Below, one piece after another: positions 50,442-61,118 of a DNA stretch of 64,000 nucleotides; position 1 is the first letter of the stretch, and each line of letters begins with the position of its first letter. The translations under genes and the position numbers were made by a program. Source of the stretch: Candidatus Nitrotoga sp. 1052 (GTDB taxonomy: Bacteria > Pseudomonadota > Gammaproteobacteria > Burkholderiales > Gallionellaceae); NCBI RefSeq assembly GCF_927312905.1, contig NZ_CAKMHQ010000031.1, positions 1 to 64,000 of the forward strand, in the 5' to 3' direction. The notes beneath the pieces were generated by a model. It was not told the origin of the DNA. It searched no databases and was given only the letters and a program-made list of their open reading frames with translations.

Positions 50442-52634
50442 ATGCCGCGCAAGATACTGGTTACGTCCGCATTGCCTTATGCCAATGGTAGTATCCACTT
50501 GGGTCATTTGGTCGAATACATTCAGACTGACATATGGGTGCGCTTCCAAAAAATGCTGGGCAACACATGTTATTACGTCTGTGCTGACGATACTCATGGC
50601 ACGCCTGTCATGCTTCGCGCCGAAAAGGAAGGTATCACCCCGGAACAATTGATAGATCGCGTGTGGCATGAGCACAAGTCAGATTTTGAAGGCTTCCATG
50701 TCGAGTTCGACCACTACGGCAGCACCAACAGCGCCGAGACCAAGGAATTCTCGCAGGCGATTTATCGCAAACTCAAAGCTGCTGGCTTGATTGAAGTGCG
50801 TTCAGTCGAGCAGTTCTATGACCCCGTCAAGAACATGTTCCTGCCGGATCGTTTCATCAAGGGCGAATGCCCGAAGTGCCACGCCAAGGATCAATACGGC
50901 GACAACTGCGAAGCGTGCGGCACCACTTATTCGCCCACTGAACTGATCAATCCTTACTCCGCCGTGTCCGGCGCGCAACCCGAGCGGCGCAACTCCGACC
51001 ACTACTTCTTCAAACTCTCCGACCCGCGCTGCCAGGAATTCCTGCGCGAGTGGACGCGCAGCGGAACGCTGCAACCCGAAGCCGCCAACAAGATGCAGGA
51101 ATGGCTGGGCGCCGAGGGCGAGAACAAACTCACCGACTGGGACATCTCGCGCGACGCGCCCTATTTCGGCTTCGAGATACCCGATGCACTGGGCAAGTAT
51201 TTTTACGTCTGGCTGGATGCGCCGGTGGGCTACATGGGCAGCTTCAAGAAGCTGTGCGATGCCAATGGCATCGCCTTCGACGACTACTGGAAGCCAGGCT
51301 CCGATACCGAACTGTACCACTTCATTGGAAAGGACATCCTTTACTTCCATGCCTTGTTCTGGCCTGCGATGCTGCAACATTCCGGTTTTCGTACCCCGAC
51401 CAAGTTGTTCGCACACGGTTTTCTCACCGTGAACGGTGAGAAAATGAGCAAGTCGCGTGGCACGTTCATCACCGCCGACAGCTACCTTAAACAGGGACTC
51501 AACCCCGAGTACCTGCGCTACTACTACGCTGCTAAGCTCAATGGCACGATGGAAGATCTCGACCTGAATCTTGAAGATTTCGTGGCGAAGGTGAATAGCG
51601 ACCTGATTGGCAAGTACATTAATATTGCGAGCCGTACAGCAGGTTTTATTACTAAGCACTTCGGTGGGGAATTGATGGAAATGCCTGAATCCGCCCATCC
51701 CATTTACGATCAATCCTTAATAGCTCTGTCCAATGAAGAAACAGATAGAGCAGATACAAATCCACAGAGCGTAAATAAATTTGATGCCAGTAACGAAGAT
51801 CACCTAATCAATAATCCCCAAAAATTACTTCACGAGTTTCAAAGTGCATCAACTGTACTTGCAGATTTTTACGAAAACAGAGACTTTGCCAAAGCTTCAC
51901 GACACATCATGCGATTGGCTGACATAGCCAATAAATACGTCAACGAAGAAAAACCTTGGGAGTTATCAAAGTTAGGCATTCAACCCGAAAAGCTTCATTT
52001 CGCTTGCTCTTTGAGTATCAACCTAGTGCGCATCCTTACCATTTACCTAAAACCCGTATTGCCCAAGCTTGCTGTTCAAGTAGAGAGTTTCTTGAATGTC
52101 ACTCCATTGCAATGGAGTGATGCGCTTCAAGCCTTGCCTAGTGGGCATACTATCAATCCATATCAACATCTGATGACCCGTGTTGACCAAAAACAAGTTG
52201 ACGCCATGATAGAAGCCAACAAACAAACTTTGGAACCTGCAACAGGCACTCATTCACCAGCACGTCACGCCGAAGCGCAGCAACGTGCCATCGCGCCGAT
52301 TGCCGAAACCATCTCCATCGACGAGTTCAGCAAGGTCGATCTGCGCGTGGCACGCATCGTCAACGCCGAGCATGTGGAAGGTGCAGAGAAGCTGCTAAAA
52401 CTGACGTTGGATATCGGCGAGGAAAAAACGCGCACGGTATTCGCGGGCATCAAATCGGCTTACGATCCGGAAAAATTAAAGGGTCGCATGACCGTGATGG
52501 TTGCTAATCTTGCGCCACGCAAGATGAAATTCGGTTTATCGGAAGGCATGGTGTTGGCGGCTTCCGGCGATGCGCCCGGTTTATTCATACTCAGTCCGGA
52601 CGACGGCGCACAACCTGGCATGAGGATTAAGTAG
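50442..52634 (+). CDS. metG: Methionyl-tRNA synthetase
   Basis: Charges tRNA-Met. The protein is 730 residues from ATG 50442 (frame opens at 50403). It has HLGH at residues 19-22, a zinc knuckle [18 protein letters not shown], the KMSKS loop at 334-338, the anticodon-binding helical domain and a C-terminal tRNA-binding OB domain (about 625-730). Residues about 423-606 (51710-52260) are encoded by AT-rich DNA: hand counts give about 37% GC in 51721-51840 against 60% at 51001-51060 and 52321-52380. The reading frame is intact, so this looks like a recombined or fast-drifting block rather than damage. Confidence 0.95.
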   Translation: MPRKILVTSALPYANGSIHLGHLVEYIQTDIWVRFQKMLGNTCYYVCADDTHGTPVMLRAEKEGITPEQLIDRVWHEHKSDFEGFHVEFDHYGSTNSAETKEFSQAIYRKLKAAGLIEVRSVEQFYDPVKNMFLPDRFIKGECPKCHAKDQYGDNCEACGTTYSPTELINPYSAVSGAQPERRNSDHYFFKLSDPRCQEFLREWTRSGTLQPEAANKMQEWLGAEGENKLTDWDISRDAPYFGFEIPDALGKYFYVWLDAPVGYMGSFKKLCDANGIAFDDYWKPGSDTELYHFIGKDILYFHALFWPAMLQHSGFRTPTKLFAHGFLTVNGEKMSKSRGTFITADSYLKQGLNPEYLRYYYAAKLNGTMEDLDLNLEDFVAKVNSDLIGKYINIASRTAGFITKHFGGELMEMPESAHPIYDQSLIALSNEETDRADTNPQSVNKFDASNEDHLINNPQKLLHEFQSASTVLADFYENRDFAKASRHIMRLADIANKYVNEEKPWELSKLGIQPEKLHFACSLSINLVRILTIYLKPVLPKLAVQVESFLNVTPLQWSDALQALPSGHTINPYQHLMTRVDQKQVDAMIEANKQTLEPATGTHSPARHAEAQQRAIAPIAETISIDEFSKVDLRVARIVNAEHVEGAEKLLKLTLDIGEEKTRTVFAGIKSAYDPEKLKGRMTVMVANLAPRKMKFGLSEGMVLAASGDAPGLFILSPDDGAQPGMRIK

Positions 52635-52642
52635 TTCGCCAT

Positions 52643-54322
52643 ATGAAGCTGGCCGAATTTTTCCGCCCCAAATTGCTTGACACACTACGGGGTTACAATC
52701 GCCAGCTTTTTGTCTCCGACCTGACTGCCGGTATTACTGTCGGCATCGTAGCGCTGCCATTAGCCATCGCCTTCGCTATTGCCTCCGGCGTTAAACCTGA
52801 GGCGGGTATTTTTACCGCCATCATTGCTGGTTTTATCATTTCTGCATTAGGCGGTTCGCGTGTGCAAATTGGCGGCCCCACCGGCGCATTCATCGTGATT
52901 GTGTATGGCATCGTGATGCAGTACGGGCTGGCCAATCTGCTCATTTGCACCATCATGTCGGGCATTATGTTGCTGTTGATGGGATTATTTAAACTGGGCA
53001 GCCTGATCAAACTCATTCCGCATCCCCTGGTTATCGGTTTTACCAACGGCATTGCGGTGTTGATTATGCTCAGCGAGGTGAAGGATTTTCTCGGCTTGAA
53101 AATGGACAGCGTGCCCGCAGAGTTCTCGCACAAGTTAAATGCGCTTTACCAAGCACTGCCCAGCTTCGACCTGACAAGCATTGCCCTGGCAACGCTGTCC
53201 ATGCTACTGATCCTGTTTTATCCCAAAAACTGGGCACGGCACATGCCTTCGCTAATCGTGGCACTGGTGCTGGGCACCGTCATAGTGGCATTAATCGATC
53301 TGCCGGTGGAAACCATAAGCACGCGTTTCGGCGGGATTCCGCAGGGCCTGCCCGCATTTGAGATGCCCGAATTTACCTTCGCCACGGTGCGCTACTTGTT
53401 TTCTCCTGCTCTCACCATCGCCTTGCTCGGCGCGATTGAGTCCTTGCTTTCCGCTACGGTGGCAGATGGCATGATAGATGACAAACATGATCCGAATCAG
53501 GAGCTTGTTGCCCAAGGTTTCGCCAATATTGTTTGCCCATTCTTCGGCGGCATTCCCGCCACTGGCGCAATTGCGCGCACCGCTACCAGTGTGCGCGCCG
53601 GAGCGAACAGCCCAGTCGCCGGAATGGTGCATGCCATTACTTTACTGCTCATCATTCTCATCGCAGCCCCGTTAGCCAAGCACATTCCGCTTGCCACGCT
53701 AGCCGCCATTCTGATGGTGGTTGCCATCAACATGGGCGAGTGGGAAGCATTTACGAGGTTGAAAAAATATCCGGCCAGCGATAGTGCTGTCATGCTCACC
53801 TCATTTGTGCTTACGGTGGTATTCGACATTACCGTAGCGGTGGAAATTGGTATGGTGCTCGCAGTATTGTTTTTCATCCACCGTATCACCGGCTTGACTC
53901 ATGTCAGTGTGGCGCAAGAATCGCTAGACCATGATGATAGCGAGACGACTCTGGCACGCAAAGTCGTACCAAAAGGCGTGATGATCTACCGCATTTTCGG
54001 CGCATTATTCTTTGGTGCGGCCGACAAGCTGGAAACCATCCTGCGGCAACAACAAAACGAGCCAGACGTGCTAATTTTGAAAATGGACGAAGTTATCTCC
54101 ATGGACGCGAGCGCGCTACACACACTGGCATCCATGCAGCGCAAACTGCGAAAAAACGGCAAATACCTCATCCTGTGCGGCGCCCATACACAACCGTATT
54201 TCATGATGCATCAAGCAGGATTTTTTGACGAGATGGGAAGCGACAATGTAACGGCTGATCTGGACAGCGCATTACGCCGTGCTGCCAAATTATTGGAAGA
54301 GAAAAAACTTGCTCAAGTATAA
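52643..54322 (+). CDS. SulP-family anion transporter with STAS domain
   Basis: A 559-residue inner-membrane transporter of the SLC26/SulP family. It starts with the conserved DLTAGITVGIVALPLAIAFA and has many membrane spans. It carries the family phrase GGIPATGAIARTATSVRAGA. The cytoplasmic C-terminal STAS domain (about 440-559) has DEVISMDASALHTLASM. Members move sulfate, bicarbonate or C4-dicarboxylates; the substrate is open. It starts 8 bases after metG, so it may be co-transcribed. Its last 10 bases overlap the end of the convergent dnaE. Confidence 0.9.
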   Translation: MKLAEFFRPKLLDTLRGYNRQLFVSDLTAGITVGIVALPLAIAFAIASGVKPEAGIFTAIIAGFIISALGGSRVQIGGPTGAFIVIVYGIVMQYGLANLLICTIMSGIMLLLMGLFKLGSLIKLIPHPLVIGFTNGIAVLIMLSEVKDFLGLKMDSVPAEFSHKLNALYQALPSFDLTSIALATLSMLLILFYPKNWARHMPSLIVALVLGTVIVALIDLPVETISTRFGGIPQGLPAFEMPEFTFATVRYLFSPALTIALLGAIESLLSATVADGMIDDKHDPNQELVAQGFANIVCPFFGGIPATGAIARTATSVRAGANSPVAGMVHAITLLLIILIAAPLAKHIPLATLAAILMVVAINMGEWEAFTRLKKYPASDSAVMLTSFVLTVVFDITVAVEIGMVLAVLFFIHRITGLTHVSVAQESLDHDDSETTLARKVVPKGVMIYRIFGALFFGAADKLETILRQQQNEPDVLILKMDEVISMDASALHTLASMQRKLRKNGKYLILCGAHTQPYFMMHQAGFFDEMGSDNVTADLDSALRRAAKLLEEKKLAQV

Positions 54323-57300
54323 GCGATATGAACATTCTGTTCGCCCAGCAGTTTTTTTAATCCGCTCATTAGATCACTGTGCAGCGTGACGCTCCAAGAC
54401 TCGCCCAGCTTTAAGTTTGCGCTCCCGTTGGTATTGCAGTAGCACACTAGCACCATGCATTTACCCTCGCGGTAGGGGGTGAGTAGTTCTTTTAACTCTG
54501 TCACGCTAATGCGTGCGTCAGACGAAACAGTAAGTTCCAGGCGCTTCGCGAAAGTGGAACGCGCCGAGGCGAAATCGAATAACTCCTCACCGCTGATGCG
54601 CATATTGCCGGAATACTCGTCGAGACTGGCTTTGCCGCGCACCACCAGCAATTCATCTTCACGTATCCACGGGCGATTGGCCTCGAATACTTCGTTGAAT
54701 ACCATCATTTCCAACTGTGCGCTGCCATCGTCCAGTGTGACAATCGCCATGCGCCCACGTCGCGTCTGCTGTATTCGCACGCCGGATACTATGCCAGCCA
54801 ATACCACAGGTATCCCACCGCGTTTGTTGTTGCCGTTTTGCGGCAGCGCTTGCAGCGTGATATCGGCCAGGCGTGTCTTGACGAAATTTTCCAGTTCGTT
54901 GGCATATTCTTGATAGGGATGGCCACTGAGATAAAAACCCAAGCTGGTTTTTTCGTGTTGCAATTGCTCGCGCAATGTCCAGCGCGGGACGTTCTTCATT
55001 TGCACCGGCATCGCGACACTTGCATCGTCCTCGAATAGACTATTTTGATTGACTGATCGTGCTTGCTGCTCCGCACTGCACAGCGCGACCTCGAGCGATG
55101 CCAGCAATTGATGGCGATGATCCGAAATTTTATCGAATGCGCCACTGCGGATCAGCGCTTCAGTAGCGCGACGGTTTACTACGCGCTTATCTACGCGATG
55201 GCAAAAATCGAACAGATCGCGGAATGGCCCACCGAGATTGCGGGCATCTTCAATGCTATCTATCGCAGCTTTGCCTGTACCCTTAATGGCTTCCAGTCCA
55301 TATGCAATCGTTTTTTCGTCCACCGGCATAAAGCGGTTTACAGACGAGTTAATATCCGGCGGCAAAATGCATATTCCCTGTGCCAGGGTATCGAGATAGA
55401 AAATATGCACTTTGTCGGTGTTATCCATATCCGATGACAGTGTGGCGGCCATGAATGCAGCCGGGTAATGCGCTTTTAGATAGGCGGTCTGATAGGACAC
55501 CAACGCATAGGCAGCTGAATGCGATTTGTTAAAGCCGTACCCGGCGAATTTTTCCATCAAGTCGAACAGTTGCTCTGCCAGTCGCTTGTTGATAGCGCGC
55601 GCCACAGCGCCGTCCACGAAGATGCTGCGTTGCAGCGCCATTTCCTCAGCATTTTTTTTCCCCATCGCGCGGCGCAACAAGTCTGCCGCTCCCAGCGAAT
55701 ATCCGCCGATGATCTGCGCGATCTGCATCACTTGCTCTTGGTACACGATCACACCGTAAGTTGGCTTGAGTGAAATCTCCAGTTCGGGATGAAAATAATC
55801 AGCCTTGGAGCGGCCATGCTTGCGGTTGATGAAGTCCTCTACCATGCCTGATTCGAGCGGACCTGGGCGATATAACGCAACCAGCGCCACGATGTCTTCA
55901 AATGTGTCCGGTTGCAGCTTGATAATCAGCTTTTTCATGCCAGGAGATTCAAGCTGAAATATTGCCGTGGTGTTGGCAGCCTTGAGCAGTGCGTAAGTTG
56001 GCTTGTCCTCCAGTGGAAGGTTTTCAATGGAGAAGCGATTTTCAATGGGAAAACCTAGGCCTGCTGGCATCTTGTTTACATATTTCACCGCCCAATCAAT
56101 GATGGTGAGCGTGCGCAACCCCAAAAAGTCGAATTTCACCAAGCCGATCTGTTCCACATCGTCTTTGTCAAACTGACTGATACCCTTGTCGCTGCCCTCG
56201 GCGTAATAAAGCGGACAAAAGTCGGTCAGCTTGCCCGGTGCGATCAGTACCCCGCCCGCGTGCATGCCGACATTGCGCGTTAAATCTTCCAGCCGTGCAC
56301 CCAGTTCAAGCAGTTCTTCCACGCCTTCTTCGCTGCTGATGATGGCGTTGAATTCCGGCTCCAGTTCACGCGCTTTTTTCAGTGACACCGGTTTGACGCC
56401 TTCCAGCGGAACGAGCTTGGACAGGCGATCGCACAGGCCGTAAGGAAAATCCAGCACGCGCCCGACATCGCGGATCACCGCTTTGGACGCCATGGTACCG
56501 AAGGTGGCAATCTGAGACACACTCGCCGCGCCGTATTTTTGCTTCACATAATCGATAACGCGCTCGCGCCCATCCTGGCAGAAATCTACATCGAAGTCGG
56601 GCATGGATACGCGTTCTGGATTCAGGAAGCGTTCAAACAGCAGAGCGTAGCGTAGCGGGTCAAGGTCGGTGATACCGAGACTGTAAGCCACCAGTGAACC
56701 TGCGCCAGAGCCGCGGCCAGGGCCGACTGGCACGTCATTGCGCTTGGCCCAGCGGATGAAATCTGCCACGATCAGAAAGTAACCGGAGAACCCCATTTTT
56801 ATAATGGTCTCAATCTCGAACGCCAAGCGTGCGGTGTATTCCTGCATCTTCGCCGCGCGCACAGTTTCATCCGGATACAACTGCAGCATGCGCTGATGCA
56901 AACCATGTTCAGACTCTGTGCGCAGAAAATCATCCAGACTTTCGCCGTTGGGGGTGGGGAAATCCGGCAAATATGGCTTACCCAGTTGTAAGGTCAGATT
57001 ACAACGCTTGGCGATCTCCACGCTGTTTTGCAACACTTCAGGAAAATCGGCGAAAAGTGCCATCATCTCGGCCTGGGTTTTGAAATACTGCTGCGTAGTA
57101 AATTGGCGCACGCGCCGCTTGTCGTTCAGCACATACCCTTCGGCTATGCACACGCGCGCCTCGTGCGCTTTGTAAGCTTCCTGGCTTAAAAACTGAATCG
57201 GATGTGTGGCTACTACCGGTAACGCCAGTTCTACGGCTAGTTTGACCGTTTCACGCACATGCAGCTCTTCGCGCGCCATGCCGGTACGCTGCACTTCCAG

Positions 57301-57801
57301 ATAATACCGACCGGGGAACAGCTCCGCCCACTCAAGCGCCAGCTGACGTGCCGTTGCCTGATTGCCGTTCAACAGCGCCGTGCCGACCTCACCGAGATGC
57401 GCACCGGATAATGCGAGCAGCCCATCTGTACCGTCACGCAACCATTGTTTGTGTATCTCGATGCGACCGCTGTTTTGTCTTTCCAGATAGGCGCGTGTCA
57501 CCAAATCACACAAGCGCAAGTAGCCAACATTGGACTGGCATAACAAAAGCAGACGAGAAGGCTTGTCGCGCTCGGCTGGATTGCTGATGAACACATCACA
57601 GCCGATAATGGGCTTGATCCCGGCAGCGCGCGCTGCCTGATAGAACTTGATCAGGCCGAATACATTATTTAAGTCGGTAAGCGCCAGCGCGGGCATGACA
57701 TCCTGCTTGGCGGCGGCAATCGCCTCGGGAATGCGCACAATGCCATCGACAATGGAGTATTCGCTGTGCAAGCGCAGATGGATGAAAGAGGGTTGGGGCA
57801 T
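54313..57801 (-). CDS. dnaE: DNA polymerase III alpha subunit
   Basis: The replicative polymerase. The 1162-residue protein begins SFIHLRLHSEYSIVDGIV (PHP domain). It has the polymerase motif PDFDVDFCQDGRERVIDYV near residue 400, with the two catalytic aspartates, and the GRGSGAGSLVAYSLGITDLDPLRY segment before it. The helix-hairpin-helix and OB domains (PVVLAGIVSGVRIQQTRRGR, about 990) and a C-terminal domain complete it. Length matches DnaE1. It converges with the SulP gene and overlaps it by 10 bases. Confidence 0.97.
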   Translation of the reverse strand: MPQPSFIHLRLHSEYSIVDGIVRIPEAIAAAKQDVMPALALTDLNNVFGLIKFYQAARAAGIKPIIGCDVFISNPAERDKPSRLLLLCQSNVGYLRLCDLVTRAYLERQNSGRIEIHKQWLRDGTDGLLALSGAHLGEVGTALLNGNQATARQLALEWAELFPGRYYLEVQRTGMAREELHVRETVKLAVELALPVVATHPIQFLSQEAYKAHEARVCIAEGYVLNDKRRVRQFTTQQYFKTQAEMMALFADFPEVLQNSVEIAKRCNLTLQLGKPYLPDFPTPNGESLDDFLRTESEHGLHQRMLQLYPDETVRAAKMQEYTARLAFEIETIIKMGFSGYFLIVADFIRWAKRNDVPVGPGRGSGAGSLVAYSLGITDLDPLRYALLFERFLNPERVSMPDFDVDFCQDGRERVIDYVKQKYGAASVSQIATFGTMASKAVIRDVGRVLDFPYGLCDRLSKLVPLEGVKPVSLKKARELEPEFNAIISSEEGVEELLELGARLEDLTRNVGMHAGGVLIAPGKLTDFCPLYYAEGSDKGISQFDKDDVEQIGLVKFDFLGLRTLTIIDWAVKYVNKMPAGLGFPIENRFSIENLPLEDKPTYALLKAANTTAIFQLESPGMKKLIIKLQPDTFEDIVALVALYRPGPLESGMVEDFINRKHGRSKADYFHPELEISLKPTYGVIVYQEQVMQIAQIIGGYSLGAADLLRRAMGKKNAEEMALQRSIFVDGAVARAINKRLAEQLFDLMEKFAGYGFNKSHSAAYALVSYQTAYLKAHYPAAFMAATLSSDMDNTDKVHIFYLDTLAQGICILPPDINSSVNRFMPVDEKTIAYGLEAIKGTGKAAIDSIEDARNLGGPFRDLFDFCHRVDKRVVNRRATEALIRSGAFDKISDHRHQLLASLEVALCSAEQQARSVNQNSLFEDDASVAMPVQMKNVPRWTLREQLQHEKTSLGFYLSGHPYQEYANELENFVKTRLADITLQALPQNGNNKRGGIPVVLAGIVSGVRIQQTRRGRMAIVTLDDGSAQLEMMVFNEVFEANRPWIREDELLVVRGKASLDEYSGNMRISGEELFDFASARSTFAKRLELTVSSDARISVTELKELLTPYREGKCMVLVCYCNTNGSANLKLGESWSVTLHSDLMSGLKKLLGEQNVHIAYT

Positions 57802-58098
57802 GGTGGCGAAATGACGGTTACAGCTAAAATTTTACCATCGTCACCAGAGTGAGAAATTAAAAATTTCTTACCCGTTGATATAGCTCAGGAAAACGTGCCG
57901 AAGAAGAATGGTTGCCGAGGTTAAAGATGAAGGTTTGCAAACAGTTCTGGAGTCGTGAAGCCATTTTACGACATCAATTCCAGCCTTCTTGGTATTTTCT
58001 ATAAATTGGCTATCTACGAAGACTGGAAGCGCGAATCGCCTTATAAATATGAACACCCATTAGCCGCGTTCGCCGCCATGACGGCTAGTGTCTGATAA
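57802..58098. other. Spacer upstream of dnaE
   Basis: 297 bases. A 62-codon minus frame at 57868-58056 has no recognisable family and no ribosome site, so I see nothing definite. The dnaE promoter should lie here. Confidence 0.5.
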
Positions 58099-58932
58099 TT
58101 ATGAGGCGGTGCGTATGCTTCCAGTAACGTCCTTGCCCACTCCACGGTAACCTGTAAAGCGACCGGATGAATCGAACATCGGTTCTCCGCTAATCATAAA
58201 ATATTGCTGTGAACCATCTGGATTATGCCGTCTGTAGACGAAATCCAGGAACGGTCGTCTGGCTGCAATATATTCTACTAGTATCGCCTGCTCATCTTTA
58301 TTCCAATGGGCTGCTTGAGTTTCACTGGGTTCGCTAAGCAAGTCGTCAACCTCAATTCCGAGCATCTCAAGAACCGGACCGTAAACTTTGGTGAAATGTC
58401 CGGTCTCGTCTTGCTCCCAGTACCAGTCAGACGATAGCTCGGTCAGGCGGCGAAAACGAGCTTCGCTTTCCCGCAGTTCTGCGGTTCGTGCTTGCACCGT
58501 CTGCTCCAACACCCTGTTGTAATTTTCAATTTTTTTGTATAAAAGCCGTACTTCCAACATGTTATGGATACGTGTTTGTACTTCGGTCAGATCAAAAGGC
58601 TTGCTGATGAAATCTTTCGCACCGGCTTGTAACGCGCGCAGTTTGTGATCCGGTTGGGCGGTAATCACGAGTACCGGAAGGTAGCCATCTGTTTCGATTT
58701 TTTTCAAGCCTTCCAGCACCTGAAAGCCATCCATGCCGGGCATCTGCAAGTCGAGCAGAATCAGGTCATAGTGGTTTTTACGATACAACTCGCAGACTTC
58801 ATAAGGATTCTGCGTCGAGGCTATGCGTGTGTAGCCAGCGCCACGTAGCATTTCCTCAAGTAGATGTATATTAGCCTCCTGATCGTCAACGATCAGGAGA
58901 TTGGCGTTAAGAATATTAGAACTGCTAAGCAT
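58099..58932 (-). CDS. Receiver-PAS response regulator without output domain
   Basis: A 277-residue protein. The receiver domain has the acidic pair D16-D17, the phosphorylation site D61 in ILLDLQMPGMDGF and the conserved Lys in ISKPFDL. A coiled-coil linker (about residues 125-160, LLYKKIENYNRVLEQTVQARTAEL-like) leads to a PAS domain with SSDWYWEQDETGHFTKVYG and a PAC-like end RGVGKDVTGSI. It stops there: no GGDEF, EAL, kinase or DNA-binding domain. It could act through protein contact, or it may be the front part of a truncated receptor. No histidine kinase is adjacent. Confidence 0.85.
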   Translation of the reverse strand: MLSSSNILNANLLIVDDQEANIHLLEEMLRGAGYTRIASTQNPYEVCELYRKNHYDLILLDLQMPGMDGFQVLEGLKKIETDGYLPVLVITAQPDHKLRALQAGAKDFISKPFDLTEVQTRIHNMLEVRLLYKKIENYNRVLEQTVQARTAELRESEARFRRLTELSSDWYWEQDETGHFTKVYGPVLEMLGIEVDDLLSEPSETQAAHWNKDEQAILVEYIAARRPFLDFVYRRHNPDGSQQYFMISGEPMFDSSGRFTGYRGVGKDVTGSIRTAS

Positions 58933-59675
58933 AATTTAAGAATACCTTTGAAAGCTGAGCAACAAATACCAATACGAATTTCTCCGCATTCCCAATCTCG
59001 TTTTGAGATGTACACCGTTATGGCATGTATCGATAAACTTTATTTAGCATGATTTGTAACGACTGCTAACTAAAAAACCTTAAAGCGTTTCCATATTGTG
59101 TCAATTAACAATAAATTGGAATAAACAACAAAACATTTTAACATGACTGAACCATATTTATGGAAATGCTCTCCTGCCAATTACACGCAATCTCTAATAA
59201 ATATGCGCATATCGAAATCCGATAGTTTATGTCTGTACACTTGGTAGCATACAGGGCCATATCCGTGCTTTCCATTGCGAATCTACATTCCCACCACATA
59301 CAAATAAGGAGAAATACTAACACTAAACAAAATATCATTTGTGACACCTGTCTTCTGTGCGTTTACGCACATAGGACTTATCTCTTCAACAGGTGACTCG
59401 ATATTTTTACCATGATCGCAAGACTTGCATGTAGCACTGAGCAAAACGTCCATGCCTTACCGTATTTTTAAATTGGTTGATGTTTGTACGTAATCAAGAA
59501 AAAATCTTGGTCGTTAGGAGTGGACTGTTTATGGTGCGTTGTGCTGGCGGGTCAGCACGTTCTGGAGTGTGAGGAGGACGGTAGACATATGGCAATCTGT
59601 CGAACCGTACCTTGTACATACGGGGAGTTCTTCAAGAATTTAAATTCTGGTGAATTAAAATAACGCACGCGGGTT
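58933..59675. other. Gene-free region between two regulator genes
   Basis: 743 AT-rich bases. The 69-codon minus frame at 59138-59347 is not supported. A 6-base hairpin GTGCTG-GCGGGT-CAGCAC lies near 59533. I recognise no transposon or RNA gene. Confidence 0.5.
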
Positions 59676-60434
59676 TCATTGTTTTCTGCACGCTGGAGAA
59701 TGTGAGTGTTTACTGCTTGCGTACGTCGAAAGCAAGCAATCATATTCTTTCTTGACCACCTGATAACACTCACAAGAGAGGGATTCCAGTCCAGGTCGAT
59801 CAAGTACTGTAATGTGCCCACGGCGATAGTTAATAAAACCAGCATTTTTCAAATTTCCGGCGGCTTCCGTGATGCCTTCGCGGCGAACGCCAAGCATGCT
59901 GGCAATCAATTCCTGCGTCATGATTAACTCATTTGAGGTCAGCCGATCGATGGTTAATAGAAGCCAGCGGCAAAGCTGCTGTTCGATTGAATGGTGCCTA
60001 TTGCATGCCGCCGTCAGGGACATTTGTGTGATTAGCGCTTGAATATAAAGCAGTGATAAACGCTGCAGCGATTCAGCGCGATTGAATTCTTGCAGCACTA
60101 ATCCGGCTTTTATACGGTAGCCGCAACCACCCGTTTGCACAATTGCCCGGCTAGGCGTGGCTGCGCCACCCATGAAAAGTGAAACACCAAGCACGCCTTC
60201 ATTGCCGACTCCCGCGATTTCTGTCGAAGCGCCATCTTCCATGATGTATTGCAGAGACACGATGGCAGTCGTGGGGAACCAGACATGTTGCAACCGATCA
60301 CCGGATTCATAGAGGACACTGCCGAGCCGCATCTGGATTAGTTCCAGATGCGGTTTCAAGCGTTCAAATTCATCCGCTTGCACCGCTGCGAGGAGATGGT
60401 TGTGGTTTGTTACCTGTGAAGAGGTAATGAGCAT
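59676..60434 (-). CDS. Crp/Fnr-family transcription regulator
   Basis: A 252-residue regulator. The cyclic-nucleotide-binding-like beta-roll fills about residues 15-125, with ASTEIAGVGNEGVLGVSLFMGG. A dimer helix follows, then the winged helix with LIASMLGVRREGITEAAGNLKNAG. It lacks the N-terminal cysteine cluster of Fnr, so oxygen sensing by a 4Fe-4S cluster is unlikely. The form resembles the subgroup with the GNEG loop and R-REG in the recognition helix, common in nitrosifying and iron-oxidising betaproteobacteria (recalled). Its targets are not visible here. Confidence 0.9.
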   Translation of the reverse strand: MLITSSQVTNHNHLLAAVQADEFERLKPHLELIQMRLGSVLYESGDRLQHVWFPTTAIVSLQYIMEDGASTEIAGVGNEGVLGVSLFMGGAATPSRAIVQTGGCGYRIKAGLVLQEFNRAESLQRLSLLYIQALITQMSLTAACNRHHSIEQQLCRWLLLTIDRLTSNELIMTQELIASMLGVRREGITEAAGNLKNAGFINYRRGHITVLDRPGLESLSCECYQVVKKEYDCLLSTYASSKHSHSPACRKQ

Positions 60435-60726
60435 AAGCAGCTTATTAAAATATTTGAAATTTTATAGGCACACTCCGCTAATTAAGTAATTAGTGGAAAT
60501 CATAGTAAAACTATTAGCTTAAGCTGTGTACGATACCGCACAGACCGTACATGCACTGGATAGTAATCTGCACCTCGGCGACAAGTACCAGCTTCAAATA
60601 CGTCGCAGTAACACTCCACCAGCTTTCATAAGTTGGCATTGAAAACCTGCGCGAGCAGGCTGGAGTGTCCATAACCCAAGGAAGCAGCCTATCAGGCGAC
60701 TTTTTTAATAATCAGGAGAATTCATT

Positions 60727-61038
60727 ATGAAACAATTAAAATATTTTTTTACTATTTTTACTGCCATCGTATTCATGTCAATTTTAGGTTGTGCATCTAC
60801 CACGAAATCAGCAGGCACAGGAGAATATATTGATGATACCGTAATTACAGCGAAGGTTAAAGCGGCGGTTCTAAATGACCCTACGCTGAAAGCTACCGAA
60901 GTAAATGTTGAAACTTTTAAAGGTGTCGTTCAATTAAGTGGCTTTGTGAGTGACCGGTCCGATGTTAGTAGGGCGGAACAAGTCGCTCGTGGCGTTGAAG
61001 GCGTGAAATCTGTCAAGAATGACATGCGAGTCAAGTAA
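60727..61038 (+). CDS. BON-domain lipoprotein
   Basis: A 103-residue lipoprotein. The signal peptide ends in the lipobox SILGC with C22 as the lipidated residue. One BON domain (about 36-103) has IDDTVITAKVKAAVLNDP, then VNVETFKGVVQLSGFV and AEQVARGVEGVKSVKNDM. BON proteins of the OsmY/DolP kind sit in the periplasm and bind phospholipid, helping envelope stability under osmotic or other stress. A CAGGAG lies 9 bases before the ATG. A terminator follows. It is divergent from the Crp/Fnr gene, with 292 bases between the starts. Confidence 0.9.
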   Translation: MKQLKYFFTIFTAIVFMSILGCASTTKSAGTGEYIDDTVITAKVKAAVLNDPTLKATEVNVETFKGVVQLSGFVSDRSDVSRAEQVARGVEGVKSVKNDMRVK

Positions 61039-61048
61039 AGCTGACATG

Positions 61049-61080
61049 GGAGATTGTCAACGCAATCTCCTCACTTTTAT
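61049..61080 (+). terminator. Terminator after the BON lipoprotein gene
   Basis: Stem GGAGATTG / CAATCTCC with a 6-base loop, followed by TCACTTTTAT. Confidence 0.7.
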
Positions 61081-61083
61081 AGT

Positions 61084-61116
61084 GATGGACGGCTTGTAAT
61101 ATCTAAGCCGTTCATC
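61084..61116. repeat. Inverted repeat after the BON gene
   Basis: Arms GATGGACGGCTT and AAGCCGTTCATC, which pair with one G-U wobble around a 9-base loop. It may be a second terminator; an AT-rich but not T-run sequence follows. Confidence 0.65.
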
Positions 61117-61118
61117 AT

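Noticed and set aside
50802-51713. A 303-codon frame opposite metG
   Set aside because: It falls in the GC-rich half of metG, where the opposite strand lacks stops by composition. No domain is recognisable.
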